DNA of 64,000 bases from Rubrobacter xylanophilus DSM 9941 (lineage in GTDB: Bacteria; Actinomycetota; Rubrobacteria; Rubrobacterales; Rubrobacteraceae), in the NCBI RefSeq assembly GCF_000014185.1, contig NC_008148.1, forward strand, positions 1,964,001 to 2,028,000, in the 5' to 3' direction. The notes under the pieces were generated by a model. The model had not been told where the DNA came from. It saw only the letters and a list, made by a program, of their open reading frames with translations, and did not search any database. This document shows, one piece after another, positions 1-7,748 of this stretch; position 1 is the stretch's first letter, and each line of letters opens with the position of its first letter. The translations under genes were made by a program, and so were the position numbers.

Positions 1-466
1 AGGGGAGCGTCCCCAGGACCGCGGCGTAGGCGAAGCGCTTGGAGGAGTCGACCACCACGCCGGCGCCGGAGACCTCCCGCACCGCGCCGTAGAGGCGCTC
101 CAGGGCCGGGCCGAGCCCGGCGAGCAGCCGCCCGACCGCCGGGGTGCGCACGCCCGCGCCCGCGAGGGCCGCGTAGTGGGGCAGGTAGCGCACCCGGCGC
201 AGGAGCGGCTTGAAGGAGGCCATCCTCTCGGCGTCCACGCCCTCCCAGCCGCCGAAGGCCTCCCGGCCCACGGCGCTCCAGAAGGGGCAGGAGAGGAAGG
301 GCTCCCCGCAGCCGCAGAGCTCGTTCCGGAGCAGCCCGCGGTCCCAGATCTGCCAGAGCTCCCCGGCGTCGAAGAAGCCGGGCGCCCCTCCCAGCGCGCG
401 GGCGAGCACGGTGCTCCCGCTCCGGCCGGAGCCCGCGATGTACAGCACCCGCACCGGGGAGCTCAT
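1..466 (-). CDS. Sulfotransferase family protein (partial, C-terminus outside window)
   Basis: Reading the minus strand from the ATG at 466 gives MSSPVRVLYIAGSGRSGSTV, whose GSGRSGST is the 5'-phosphosulfate-binding loop of PAPS-dependent sulfotransferases. Later text includes VVVDSSKRF, a segment also typical of the family. About 155 residues are present and the frame runs off the left edge. The start codon overlaps the stop of the upstream flippase gene (ATGA), so the two are probably translationally coupled. The likely role is sulfation of a surface glycan or lipid, inferred from the neighbours. A second sulfotransferase lies at 4777-5679. Confidence 0.85.
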   Translation of the reverse strand, partial: MSSPVRVLYIAGSGRSGSTVLARALGGAPGFFDAGELWQIWDRGLLRNELCGCGEPFLSCPFWSAVGREAFGGWEGVDAERMASFKPLLRRVRYLPHYAALAGAGVRTPAVGRLLAGLGPALERLYGAVREVSGAGVVVDSSKRFAYAAVLGTLP

Positions 467-1857
467 CCCCACCTCCTCGCGGACCGCAGCAGCGCCCCGA
501 AGCCGGCGTGGGTCCACATCCCGGTCCTGTACCTCGCGGCGAGCCAGAGGAGCAGGTTCTGGAGCACCAGCCCCGAGACCCGCGCGGCGACGACCCCCGC
601 GACCCCGTAGGGGACCACCAGGGCGAACATCGCCGCGAGCGTCGCGGCCCCGGTGCCCACGGAGACGGCCATCATCGTGCGCTGGTGGCCGGTCATCTGC
701 AGCGCGAGCCCGCAGGAGCCGGTCCAGACGGAGACCAGCTGGCCGAGGCTCAGGACCGCGAGGGCCCCCGCCCCAGCCCGGTAGTAGTCGCCGTAGACCA
801 GGCCCAGCAGGGGGGCGGCGAAGAGGACGCAGGCGGCGGAGGCCGCGAGGGCCGGAAGCCCGGTTACGGCGCTCGTCGCGCGGACGGTGCGCTCGAGCTC
901 CTCCCGGCCCTCCTCCCGGGCGTACATCCCGGCGATCACCGGCGGCAGGACGGCGTTGGCCACTATGAGCGGCATGGTGACCATGGAGATAAGGCGGGTC
1001 GCCGCCCCGTAGACGGCTACCTCCTCCCGGGAGCCGAAGGCGCCGAGGAGCCAGATGTCCCCGTTGCGGAGCGCGAAGAGCACCAGGTTGGTCACGAGCA
1101 GCGGCCAGGCGGTGGCGACCACCTCCCCGAAGACGGGGGGAAGCTCCCCGCCGCCGGACCTCCTCCCCGAAAGCCGGGACATCCTCCGGCCGAGCAGCCA
1201 CCCGGAGAGGAGCGTCGTGGAGGCGCCCGCGCACACGGCGAGCGCGAGCACCGTGGCCAGGTCGGCCTCGCCGCGCAGCAGCCAAAGCAGCCCCAGCCCC
1301 AGGACCAGCAGGCCCACGGTGAGCACCCCGGTCACGGTGCCGGTGACCTGCCCGCCGAGGAGGGTGGCGAGCCGTACGTCGCCGAGGCCGCGGAAGACCT
1401 CCCCGACAAGCCCCTGCACGACGGAGACGGCGATCCAGCCGGCCACGAGCCCCCCCGAGGCGGCGAGCGCCGGGGCGCCGAAGAGACCGGCCAGAGGGCC
1501 GCAAAGGGCGAGGTAGGCCGCCCCCGCCCCGAGCGCGCCGAGGGCGCCGAGGGCGAGCGAGATCCGCACGACGAACCTCGCCCGGCCGGGGAGCCCGAGC
1601 CCGAGGTTGTGGGCGACGAGCCTGGTCGCGGCCCCCTGCAGCCCGAGCGAGCCCAGCATGGAGCCGAAGAGCACGACGCTGTAGACCAGGAAGTACGCCC
1701 CGAGCTCCCGGGGGGTCAGCAGGCGGGCCAGAAGGGCCCCGGAGAGGAGCCCGGAGCCGGCGATGAAGACCTTCCCCGCGAGCACCCAGGCCCCGCCGGA
1801 GAGCAGCCGCCCCGCAAGGCCCGGCAGGGCCTGCCGCCCCCCGCCCGCCGCCTCCAC
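463..1857 (-). CDS. Polysaccharide flippase (Wzx/MATE-like)
   Basis: A 464-residue, almost wholly hydrophobic protein with roughly a dozen membrane segments. The N-terminus (GKVFIAGSGLLSGALLARLL, then TPRELGAYFLVYS) is the classic start of oligosaccharide flippases of the MVF/MATE superfamily, which move lipid-linked repeat units across the membrane. It starts at a GTG at 1857, 27 bp after the kinase gene stops. The order Wzz-like, kinase, flippase, sulfotransferase is that of an exopolysaccharide export operon. The substrate cannot be read from sequence. Confidence 0.88.
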   Translation of the reverse strand: MEAAGGGRQALPGLAGRLLSGGAWVLAGKVFIAGSGLLSGALLARLLTPRELGAYFLVYSVVLFGSMLGSLGLQGAATRLVAHNLGLGLPGRARFVVRISLALGALGALGAGAAYLALCGPLAGLFGAPALAASGGLVAGWIAVSVVQGLVGEVFRGLGDVRLATLLGGQVTGTVTGVLTVGLLVLGLGLLWLLRGEADLATVLALAVCAGASTTLLSGWLLGRRMSRLSGRRSGGGELPPVFGEVVATAWPLLVTNLVLFALRNGDIWLLGAFGSREEVAVYGAATRLISMVTMPLIVANAVLPPVIAGMYAREEGREELERTVRATSAVTGLPALAASAACVLFAAPLLGLVYGDYYRAGAGALAVLSLGQLVSVWTGSCGLALQMTGHQRTMMAVSVGTGAATLAAMFALVVPYGVAGVVAARVSGLVLQNLLLWLAARYRTGMWTHAGFGALLRSARRWG

Positions 1858-1884
1858 TACCGGCCCTCCGCGCGGGCGGGCGCG

Positions 1885-2616
1885 CTAGCGGGTGTAGCCG
1901 TGGTACGCGTAGCCGCCCCTCTTGCCGTCGAAGTTGTTCATCACGGTGCCCAGCACGTTGGCCTTCACGCCCCGCAGGTCGTGCAGCGCCTTGCGCAGGG
2001 CGCCCTTGCGCGTCCGCTGGGCGTCCAGCACCAGCAGCACCCCGTCGGCGTGGGTGGCCAGGATCAGGGGGTCCGCCACGGGCTCCACCGGCGGGGAGTC
2101 TATGAGCACGTAGTCGAAGCCCTGCCGGGCCTCCTCCACCAGCGCGGCGAAGCGGTTGGAGCTGAGCAGCTCGGCGGGGTTCGGCGGCACGGGCCCCGAG
2201 GTGCAGACCCTCAGGTTCGGCAGGGGCTCCGAGAGCACCTCCGAGAGGCCGCGCTCTCCGGTTATGGCGTTCACCAGCCCGTTGATGTTGCGCAGGTCGA
2301 ACACCGCGTGCAGCGAGGGGCGGCGGAGGTCACCGTCGATCAGGAGGGTTCTCTTGTTGGCCTGGGCGAGCACCACGCCGAGGTTCGCGCACACCGTGCT
2401 CTTGCCCTCCGTGGGCCCGGGGCTGGTCAGCGAGATCACCCGGGGCGGCGCGTCGACCACCGCGTACAGCAGGCCGGTGCGCAGCGTCCGGTAGGCCTCC
2501 GAGGCGGGGTCGGAGGGGTCGTGCAGCGTGATCAGGCGCCCGCTCAGGTCCCCTTTGCGCTGCTCCTCCCGGGCCCTGCGCCTGAGGCTCGTGCGTACCA
2601 CCATCGTCCTACCCAC
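1885..2616 (-). CDS. CpsD/CapB-type bacterial tyrosine kinase
   Basis: A 243-residue cytoplasmic P-loop kinase of the BY-kinase family. The Walker A motif PGPTEGKST lies at about residues 66-74, Walker A' LLIDGDLRRP at about 91-100, and Walker B DYVLIDSPP at about 168-176. The EAYRTLRT oligomerisation-type motif is near residue 40. The C-terminal tail ends GGYAYHGYTR, with three tyrosines available for autophosphorylation, fewer than in many family members. The GTG start overlaps the end of the Wzz-like gene, matching the usual split pair of membrane activator and kinase. It probably controls polymer length or export. Confidence 0.9.
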   Translation of the reverse strand: MGRTMVVRTSLRRRAREEQRKGDLSGRLITLHDPSDPASEAYRTLRTGLLYAVVDAPPRVISLTSPGPTEGKSTVCANLGVVLAQANKRTLLIDGDLRRPSLHAVFDLRNINGLVNAITGERGLSEVLSEPLPNLRVCTSGPVPPNPAELLSSNRFAALVEEARQGFDYVLIDSPPVEPVADPLILATHADGVLLVLDAQRTRKGALRKALHDLRGVKANVLGTVMNNFDGKRGGYAYHGYTR

Positions 2617-3370
2617 CGCCTTTCTTTTTCTCGCTCGTCTTCACCTGAAAGCCCGGGATCACGCCGAAGGTGGGCACCCCGGAGACCCTCTCGACCTCCT
2701 CCGGCGACTCCCAGCTGTCGTCGAGGTACTCCAGCAGAAAGGCCAGCCCCAGCCCCAGCAGCAGCCCCAGCGCCAGCGCCACCAGCCCGTTCAGCAGCGG
2801 GTCGGGGCTCACCGGCGTCTCGGGGGCGACCGCCTCCTCCCACACCGTGGCGGTGATGGCGTTCGCCCCCGGGCTGACCTCCGAGACCCTCTCGGAGAAG
2901 ACCTCGCCGACGGCGTTCGCCACCCGCTGCGCCCGCTGCGGGTCCGGGTCGCGGTAGCGGACCTCGACGAACATCGTGCCCGGGCGCTGCTCGACCCGGA
3001 GGTTGCCGAGCAGGGTCTTCTGCGCGTACTCCTCGGAGAGCCCCAGCTTCTGCGCGGCGGCCTCCGCTATCGGGCGGGTGGCCACCGCCTCGGCCACGGT
3101 CTGCGCGAGCTGCTGCAGCCCCTCGACGTCCCCGCTGAGGTTGCGCGGCCCCTCCTCCCCGCTCTTCTGGCCGACCAGGATCGTGATCGAGGCCTCATAC
3201 ACCGGCGTCTGCAGCAGGCCGAAGCCCACCGCCGAGGCCGCAAGAGCGGAGGCCACGAAGACCACCGCCCAGGCGCGGCGGCGCAAGACCTTGAGAAACT
3301 CCTTCGCGGAGAAGAACGCATCCCTCCCGGCGGGGGCGGCCTCTCTGGCGGTCGTGGTGTCTGTGCTCAT
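2609..3370 (-). CDS. Wzz/YveK-type chain-length determinant, kinase activator
   Basis: A 253-residue protein with a membrane segment near residues 32-55 (AWAVVFVASALAASAVGFGL), an extracytoplasmic domain, and a second membrane segment near 188-212. The YEASITILVGQ segment after the first helix and the C-terminal PTFGVIPGF are typical of Wzz/YveK proteins. The Lys-rich cytoplasmic tail would contact the CpsD-like kinase, whose gene overlaps by 8 bp. It likely heads the operon, with its promoter in the 3371-3688 interval. Confidence 0.9.
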   Translation of the reverse strand: MSTDTTTAREAAPAGRDAFFSAKEFLKVLRRRAWAVVFVASALAASAVGFGLLQTPVYEASITILVGQKSGEEGPRNLSGDVEGLQQLAQTVAEAVATRPIAEAAAQKLGLSEEYAQKTLLGNLRVEQRPGTMFVEVRYRDPDPQRAQRVANAVGEVFSERVSEVSPGANAITATVWEEAVAPETPVSPDPLLNGLVALALGLLLGLGLAFLLEYLDDSWESPEEVERVSGVPTFGVIPGFQVKTSEKKKGGG

Positions 3371-3688
3371 GCTCCGTCCCGTCCCGATCTTTGGACCAAC
3401 TGCCGCGATTGCGGACCCATTCTATGGGCGGCCCCCCGCCGCACGCACCGCAAAACAGGGCCTCCGGGCCCCATAGAGCACTCTTTGGGTACGAAAGTGC
3501 GGCGGGGTCTCTGCGCCGGTGCTATCACCAAAGTGCTTCGGGCCCACGAAACGTACCCCCGGGGGTTTGCGGGGCGCCCCACAGCACAGAGGAACGCTGA
3601 GTGGCTCTGGCTTTCCGAGGCCCGCCCGGATATCATGCTCCTGTTACAAACAGGAGACATCGAGACCGACAGGCTGGAGGGGGGAACC
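3371..3688. promoter_or_regulatory. Divergent control region of the EPS operon and the beta-helix gene
   Basis: A 318-bp gap between two divergent genes. An inverted pair CTATGGG (3422-3428) / CCCATAG (3470-3476) is visible, as are two AAAGTGC copies at 3494-3500 and 3530-3536. The first is part of CGAAAGTGCGG (3492-3502), whose complement CCGCACTTTCG recurs exactly upstream of the luxR-type gene at 12379-12389. A -10-like TATCAT lies at 3631-3636 for the rightward gene. Function as operators is inferred. Confidence 0.45.
3638..3656. promoter_or_regulatory. Perfect 8-bp inverted repeat at the probable transcription start
   Basis: CTCCTGTT-ACA-AACAGGAG is a perfect palindrome with a 3-nt centre. 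It begins two bases after a TATCAT -10-like hexamer and ends 32 bases before the ATG at 3689. That position suits a repressor operator or a stable hairpin at the 5' end of the mRNA. It is AT-richer than its surroundings. Confidence 0.4.
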
Positions 3689-4762
3689 ATGGACAGCCGC
3701 GGCAGACAGGGGCGCGCCCGGCGCGCCTCAGGACGGGTATGGGCGCTTGCCGGAGCCCTGCTGCTAGCTCTGGCGCTACAGGGCCTTTCGGCTCCGGAGG
3801 GCCGCGAGGCGGGGGCGGCGACCGCCTGCGACAGGTACGCATCGGTAAAGGGCTCAGACCGCGCCCGGGGGACGGCCTCCGCACCGTTCAGGACCGTTCA
3901 GCGGCTCGCCGACTCGCTCAGGGATGGGCAGGTGGGGTGCCTTCGCACCGGCACCTACACTGCGCCGGACGGGACGGTGAAGGTGCGGCGGGCCGGCATA
4001 ACGCTGCGGAGCGCGCCGGGACACAGGGCCACCATCAAGGCCCGCGCGTACGTGGTCGCGGGGGCAAACCGGGCGACCCTCAAGAGCCTGAAGATACTCG
4101 GGGCGCCGGGCAAGGCGAACGTGCTCGTCCGCGCCGACCGCGTGCGTCTGATCCGGAACAACATAACCAACAACAACCGTCCCGCGAGCTGCATCCTCGT
4201 CGGGAGCCGCGCCAACGGGGGCATCGTAGCCAGCGGAACCAGGATCAGGGGCAACCGCATCCACCACTGCGGCGAGCTGCCGCGGAGCAACCGCCATCAT
4301 GGCATCTACGTGAGCGCCGGCAGAGCGACCTCCATCACCAACAACCTCATCTACGCGAACGCCAACCGGGGAATACAGCTCTACCCCGATGCCCGGGGCT
4401 CTCTCATAAAGGGCAACATCATCGACGGCAACGGAGAGGGCGTGCTCTTCTCCGGCGCCGGACCCTATGCGTCCTCCGACAACGCGGTGAAAAACAACGT
4501 GATCTCCAACTCCCGCCGCTGGAACGTGTACTCGGTCTGGAACCAGACAAGCAGGACCGGCAGCGGCAACGTCGTCTCATACAACTGCCTCTGGGCCTCG
4601 AGCGCAAACCCACGCTACAGAAAGAACGGCGGCATCTCCGGCTCCAACGGCGGCTTCTCAGCCCACCACAACGTCTTTGCCAGGCCCCTGTACGCAGACC
4701 GGGATGCCGGAGACTTCAGGCTCGGCCGCAACAGTAACTGCAGGAAGGTGTTCGGCGGCTGA
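3689..4762 (+). CDS. Secreted right-handed beta-helix repeat protein
   Basis: The ATG at 3689 follows a strong AGGCTGGAGGGGGGAA ribosome site and gives 357 residues, beginning with a cleavable signal peptide (VWALAGALLLALALQGLSA). The mature part shows NosD/pectate-lyase-like parallel beta-helix coils: repeated xxIxxNxIxxN strings such as RIRGNRIHHC, SITNNLIYAN, LIKGNIIDGN and AVKNNVISNS. The DUF1565-like start (GSDRARGTASAPFRTVQRLA) is common to secreted carbohydrate-active beta-helices. It is divergent from the EPS operon, so a polysaccharide lyase, epimerase or matrix role is plausible, but no catalytic residues can be assigned. Confidence 0.82.
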   Translation: MDSRGRQGRARRASGRVWALAGALLLALALQGLSAPEGREAGAATACDRYASVKGSDRARGTASAPFRTVQRLADSLRDGQVGCLRTGTYTAPDGTVKVRRAGITLRSAPGHRATIKARAYVVAGANRATLKSLKILGAPGKANVLVRADRVRLIRNNITNNNRPASCILVGSRANGGIVASGTRIRGNRIHHCGELPRSNRHHGIYVSAGRATSITNNLIYANANRGIQLYPDARGSLIKGNIIDGNGEGVLFSGAGPYASSDNAVKNNVISNSRRWNVYSVWNQTSRTGSGNVVSYNCLWASSANPRYRKNGGISGSNGGFSAHHNVFARPLYADRDAGDFRLGRNSNCRKVFGG

Positions 4763-4776
4763 CGCCGGCCGGTGGG

Positions 4777-5679
4777 TTACACGGGGGCCCTGGCGCGGCC
4801 CCCGGTGGGATAACCGTAACGCTCCAGGTAGCCACCGAGCGCCGCCTCCAGTTCGGCCTGCTGCCGGAGGGTGAGGTTCTCGCGGTACCTGCCGTTGGTG
4901 TTGCGCAGCCTGTAGCGCGAGACCGCGCGCTCAAAGCTCCCCTCCCAGCCGAGACCGCAGAACCCGGCCACCTTCTTCATAACCCCCGCGGTGTCCTCGC
5001 AGAGGTCTTCGTAGCGGATCTCCATGAAGCGCCCCTCCCCGAGCGGCGCGCTGGCGCGCTCCACGGCGTCCACCAGCATCCTCCACTGGATGGCGGCGAG
5101 CACCACGAAAGACCTGCCGGAGCGCTCCCATTCTTCCCGCTGCGCGGCGCTCAGCTCCCCCCACCTCCAGTTCTCGGGCCCCTCCCAGCCCCGCCAGAAG
5201 TCCACCTCCAGCAACGAGTTCACCACCGCCCGGCCGTCCCTGACGACGTGGATGAACAGGGCGTCGTCAAAGACCTCTGAGAGAAACCCGATCCGCGGCC
5301 AGCCCGTGATCTTGACCAGCAACCGGTTGCGCCGCTTCGTGAGCAGCTGCGCGGCGGCAGACCGGATTCTCTGCCGGGACCCCTCCGTCAAGTCCCCGGC
5401 CACCAGGTCCCTGCAGGGGGAACTGAAGCCCCTGCTCAGGCGCTCCCAGAACGGGTAGCATTCGGCCGGCCGAAGCCTCCGTTCCAGCACCCCCCCGACA
5501 AGCGGGTAGTCGACGGCCCGCATGACCGCGCGCGCCAGACCCACCCTCCCCGGGAACCGGTTGAGCAGCGCCCCGGGAAGCCAGGCCACCTCGGGATGCC
5601 CGCAGAGCAGGCGGTGGAAGATCGTGCTCCCGCTCCTCCCCGCCCCGATGATAAAGATGGGCCTCTCGATCCCCTTCAC
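4777..5679 (-). CDS. Sulfotransferase family protein
   Basis: A 300-residue protein from a GTG start. The 5'-phosphosulfate loop FIIGAGRSGSTIFHRLLCGH is at residues 9-28, and the 3'-phosphate-binding region is FIHVVRDGRAVVNSLLEV near 140-157. MEIRYEDLCEDT, near residue 215, is the conserved YEDL segment of the Sulfotransfer_3 group. No signal peptide or membrane helix is seen, so it acts in the cytoplasm with PAPS as donor. It is convergent with the beta-helix gene, 15 bp apart. The acceptor is probably a surface polysaccharide precursor (inference). Confidence 0.88.
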   Translation of the reverse strand: MKGIERPIFIIGAGRSGSTIFHRLLCGHPEVAWLPGALLNRFPGRVGLARAVMRAVDYPLVGGVLERRLRPAECYPFWERLSRGFSSPCRDLVAGDLTEGSRQRIRSAAAQLLTKRRNRLLVKITGWPRIGFLSEVFDDALFIHVVRDGRAVVNSLLEVDFWRGWEGPENWRWGELSAAQREEWERSGRSFVVLAAIQWRMLVDAVERASAPLGEGRFMEIRYEDLCEDTAGVMKKVAGFCGLGWEGSFERAVSRYRLRNTNGRYRENLTLRQQAELEAALGGYLERYGYPTGGRARAPV

Positions 5680-5742
5680 ATAGAGTCCTTTCGAAAGCCG
5701 TCGGTCCGGGCAGCCCTCAAAGGCAGGCTTTCTGTAAACCCG

Positions 5743-6582
5743 CTACCAGCTCGCCTCGTCGTCGTAGGTGTAGCCGAGCTGCCTGTGGTCGAGCACCTTG
5801 GCAGGGGTCGGCGGGTCGGGCTCCGCGGCCCAGGGCCACATGGGGTCGTTGAGGTTGTGCCCGACCGGTCCCCCGGAGGAGGGCAGGTACGGCGAGTCCG
5901 GGTAGCGCCGACGCCAGCGGGCCCACAGCCGGTCCATGAAGCAGTGCAGCATCCAGAACACGGGGTCGTTGGGGGACGAGCCCTGCAGCATCGTCCCGCC
6001 CACCCAGTTGTGCACCCGGTTGTGCAGCGACTTCTCGCAGAAGGACCGGAAGTAGGAGCCGGTCACGGTGGCGTTCCAGGGCGCCGCGTCGTAGGTGACC
6101 CGCCGCAGGGCGCCGTTGACCTGGGTCCCCGTGGGCAGGGTGGAGACCCGGACCCCGAAGGCCCGCCGCAGGTAGGGGGGCGTCCGGCGGTTGTCGTTTA
6201 CGGTGAGCGTCCACTCGCCGGTGGAGTAGGCGAAGGGCCCGGTCATGACCTGGGAGTCGAGCGCCCGCCCGTTGCCCCCCATGAAGTCGTCGGCCCAGAT
6301 GGAGGAGCTTGGGGAGCCGTCCGCGACGAAGTCCCAATACGGGATGGTGACCGTGGGGTCTACCTTCTGCAGGTCGAGCTCGAAGCGCCGCAGGCACTCC
6401 CGGTGCCAGGGGAAGAAGGCCGGCCCGATGTGCGCCGGGTCGGGGTCCATGCTGAGCACCGCGGTCCGGTGGTGGCTTACGTGCATGTCGTAGATGCCCT
6501 CGGCCTTGAGCACCTTGAGCGCCCGGACGAAGGCCGCCCGCTCGGCGGCGGTAAGCCGGGCCTGGTTCTTTCTCACGCCCAA
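5743..6582 (-). CDS. Tyrosinase (type-3 copper enzyme)
   Basis: A 279-residue protein matching the tyrosinase common central domain. The CuA region has MHVSHH near residue 35 and HIGPAFFPWHR at 51-61. The CuB region has LHNRVHNWVGG and the downstream FWMLHCFMDRLW, supplying the remaining His ligands. The family hydroxylates monophenols and oxidises o-diphenols to quinones, the first steps to melanin. The TTG start sits 9 nt after AGGAGG. There is no signal peptide, as in Streptomyces MelC2, which is carried out by its partner. The adjacent upstream gene is that partner. Confidence 0.93.
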   Translation of the reverse strand: MGVRKNQARLTAAERAAFVRALKVLKAEGIYDMHVSHHRTAVLSMDPDPAHIGPAFFPWHRECLRRFELDLQKVDPTVTIPYWDFVADGSPSSSIWADDFMGGNGRALDSQVMTGPFAYSTGEWTLTVNDNRRTPPYLRRAFGVRVSTLPTGTQVNGALRRVTYDAAPWNATVTGSYFRSFCEKSLHNRVHNWVGGTMLQGSSPNDPVFWMLHCFMDRLWARWRRRYPDSPYLPSSGGPVGHNLNDPMWPWAAEPDPPTPAKVLDHRQLGYTYDDEASW

Positions 6583-6588
6583 GATGCG

Positions 6589-6951
6589 CTACCTCCTCGC
6601 CGCCAGAAAGCGCGCCCTGCGGGCCTGCAGCGCCGCCCGGTAGTCCACCATCTCCCGGGCGAGCTCCTCGAGCGTGGGCGACGGGGAGAACACGAACCCC
6701 TCGGCCCGGTAGGCCCCGTTGCTGTGGACGGTCCGGATGTGCTCGCCCTCTATGTACAGCTCGCGCCGGCCCCGCACGCGGCGGATCGCGATCCTCCGCC
6801 CCTTGTGCAGCAAGACCTTCTCGCGCGCCTCGTGACCGGATGACCCGCGGGCGCCGGTGCCGAGCGCAACCAGCACGCTCGCCGCCGCCCCGAGGATCAG
6901 CGCCTCCCGGCGGCTGAACCTTCTCTGGCCGGAGCCTCCTTCGGGATCCAT
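6589..6951 (-). CDS. MelC1-like tyrosinase copper chaperone with Tat-type signal
   Basis: A 120-residue protein whose N-terminus RRFSRREALILGAAASVLVA is a twin-arginine-like signal followed by a hydrophobic stretch. The mature part contains IRTVHSNGAYRAEGFVF, resembling the conserved region of MelC1 proteins, which load copper into apotyrosinase and lead it through the Tat pathway. It ends 6 bp before the tyrosinase start and shares its operon. Tat components are encoded at 26121-27258 and 43762-43977 in this window. The family call rests on motif and context. Confidence 0.8.
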   Translation of the reverse strand: MDPEGGSGQRRFSRREALILGAAASVLVALGTGARGSSGHEAREKVLLHKGRRIAIRRVRGRRELYIEGEHIRTVHSNGAYRAEGFVFSPSPTLEELAREMVDYRAALQARRARFLAARR

Positions 6952-7151
6952 CCTCTTCTCCCAGCCTTTCCTGGTTGGCTTCTACCACGCGGCAAAGCGC
7001 CGAGGTTCGCCGCAAGCTCATGCTAGGCCCCTCCCCCGGGCGCCACAATAGGCACATCGGATGTTTTCTGCAGGACGTACGGGCTAGCCCTAAAGTACAC
7101 GGGCGGGACACTTTTGCTCCGGAGGCGTTCCCGAACCCTCCCGCAGAACCT

Positions 7152-7748
7152 ATGATGGCCCGCATGAGGGCATCTCTCCTGCTGGCCGCCGCGCTGATAG
7201 CCACCTGCTCCGCCGCGGGCTGCGCCTCCCCGCAGGGGGAGGGGACGAAGCGGCCCGGCGCCCCAGCGCGGGAGGCGGCCGCCTCCCCGGGCGAGACCAC
7301 CGCAGGAGACGCCCCCACCGAGGCGCGGACCGCCGTCGTCCCGCTCCGCCCGGTGGGCGGCTCCGGGGTGGAGGGCGAGGCGGTGCTCGAGGAGATCGCC
7401 GGGGGCGTCGAGGTGCACCTCAAGCTCAGGAACCTCCCGCAGCCCGGCACCGCCTACCTGGCCCACATCCACGAGGGCACCTGCGCCGGGGAGGCGCGGG
7501 AGGGGGGCACCGGGCACGACGAGCACGCCCACGGCGGCGGGATAGAGCACCCCCTCTCCATGGTCGGCGCCGACCGGCGGGGCGTGGGCTCGAGCAGGAC
7601 CCTCGTGTGGGACGTGGGGCTGAGGGAGCTCCTCTCCGGCCCCCCGCGCCACATAAACGTCCACGCCCCGGGATCCGGCAACCCGCCGGCGCTCGCCTGC
7701 GGAGCGCTGGGCGGGGATGCACGACGGGAGGGAGGCAACAGAAGATGA
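7152..7748 (+). CDS. Lipoprotein with Cu/Zn-SOD-like fold features
   Basis: A 198-residue protein; in-frame ATGs at 7152, 7155 and 7164 are all possible, and the last gives the neatest signal peptide (MRASLLLAAALIATCSAAGC). The SAAGC lipobox predicts lipidation. The mature domain has YLAHIHEGTC, a His-rich loop (GHDEHAHGGGIEH), INVHAP, and LACGALG near the end. The two cysteines and the His-x-His and VH positions recall the copper ligands and disulfide of Cu/Zn superoxide dismutases, as well as CHRD-like proteins. Catalytic activity is not established. Its TGA overlaps the next start (ATGA). Confidence 0.6.
   Translation: MMARMRASLLLAAALIATCSAAGCASPQGEGTKRPGAPAREAAASPGETTAGDAPTEARTAVVPLRPVGGSGVEGEAVLEEIAGGVEVHLKLRNLPQPGTAYLAHIHEGTCAGEAREGGTGHDEHAHGGGIEHPLSMVGADRRGVGSSRTLVWDVGLRELLSGPPRHINVHAPGSGNPPALACGALGGDARREGGNRR

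Noticed and set aside
508-2856. Long plus-strand frame of 782 codons opposite the flippase and kinase
   Set aside because: Composition is Pro/Gly/Arg/His-rich nonsense typical of the complement of GC-rich genes, and both real genes on the minus strand have clear motifs.
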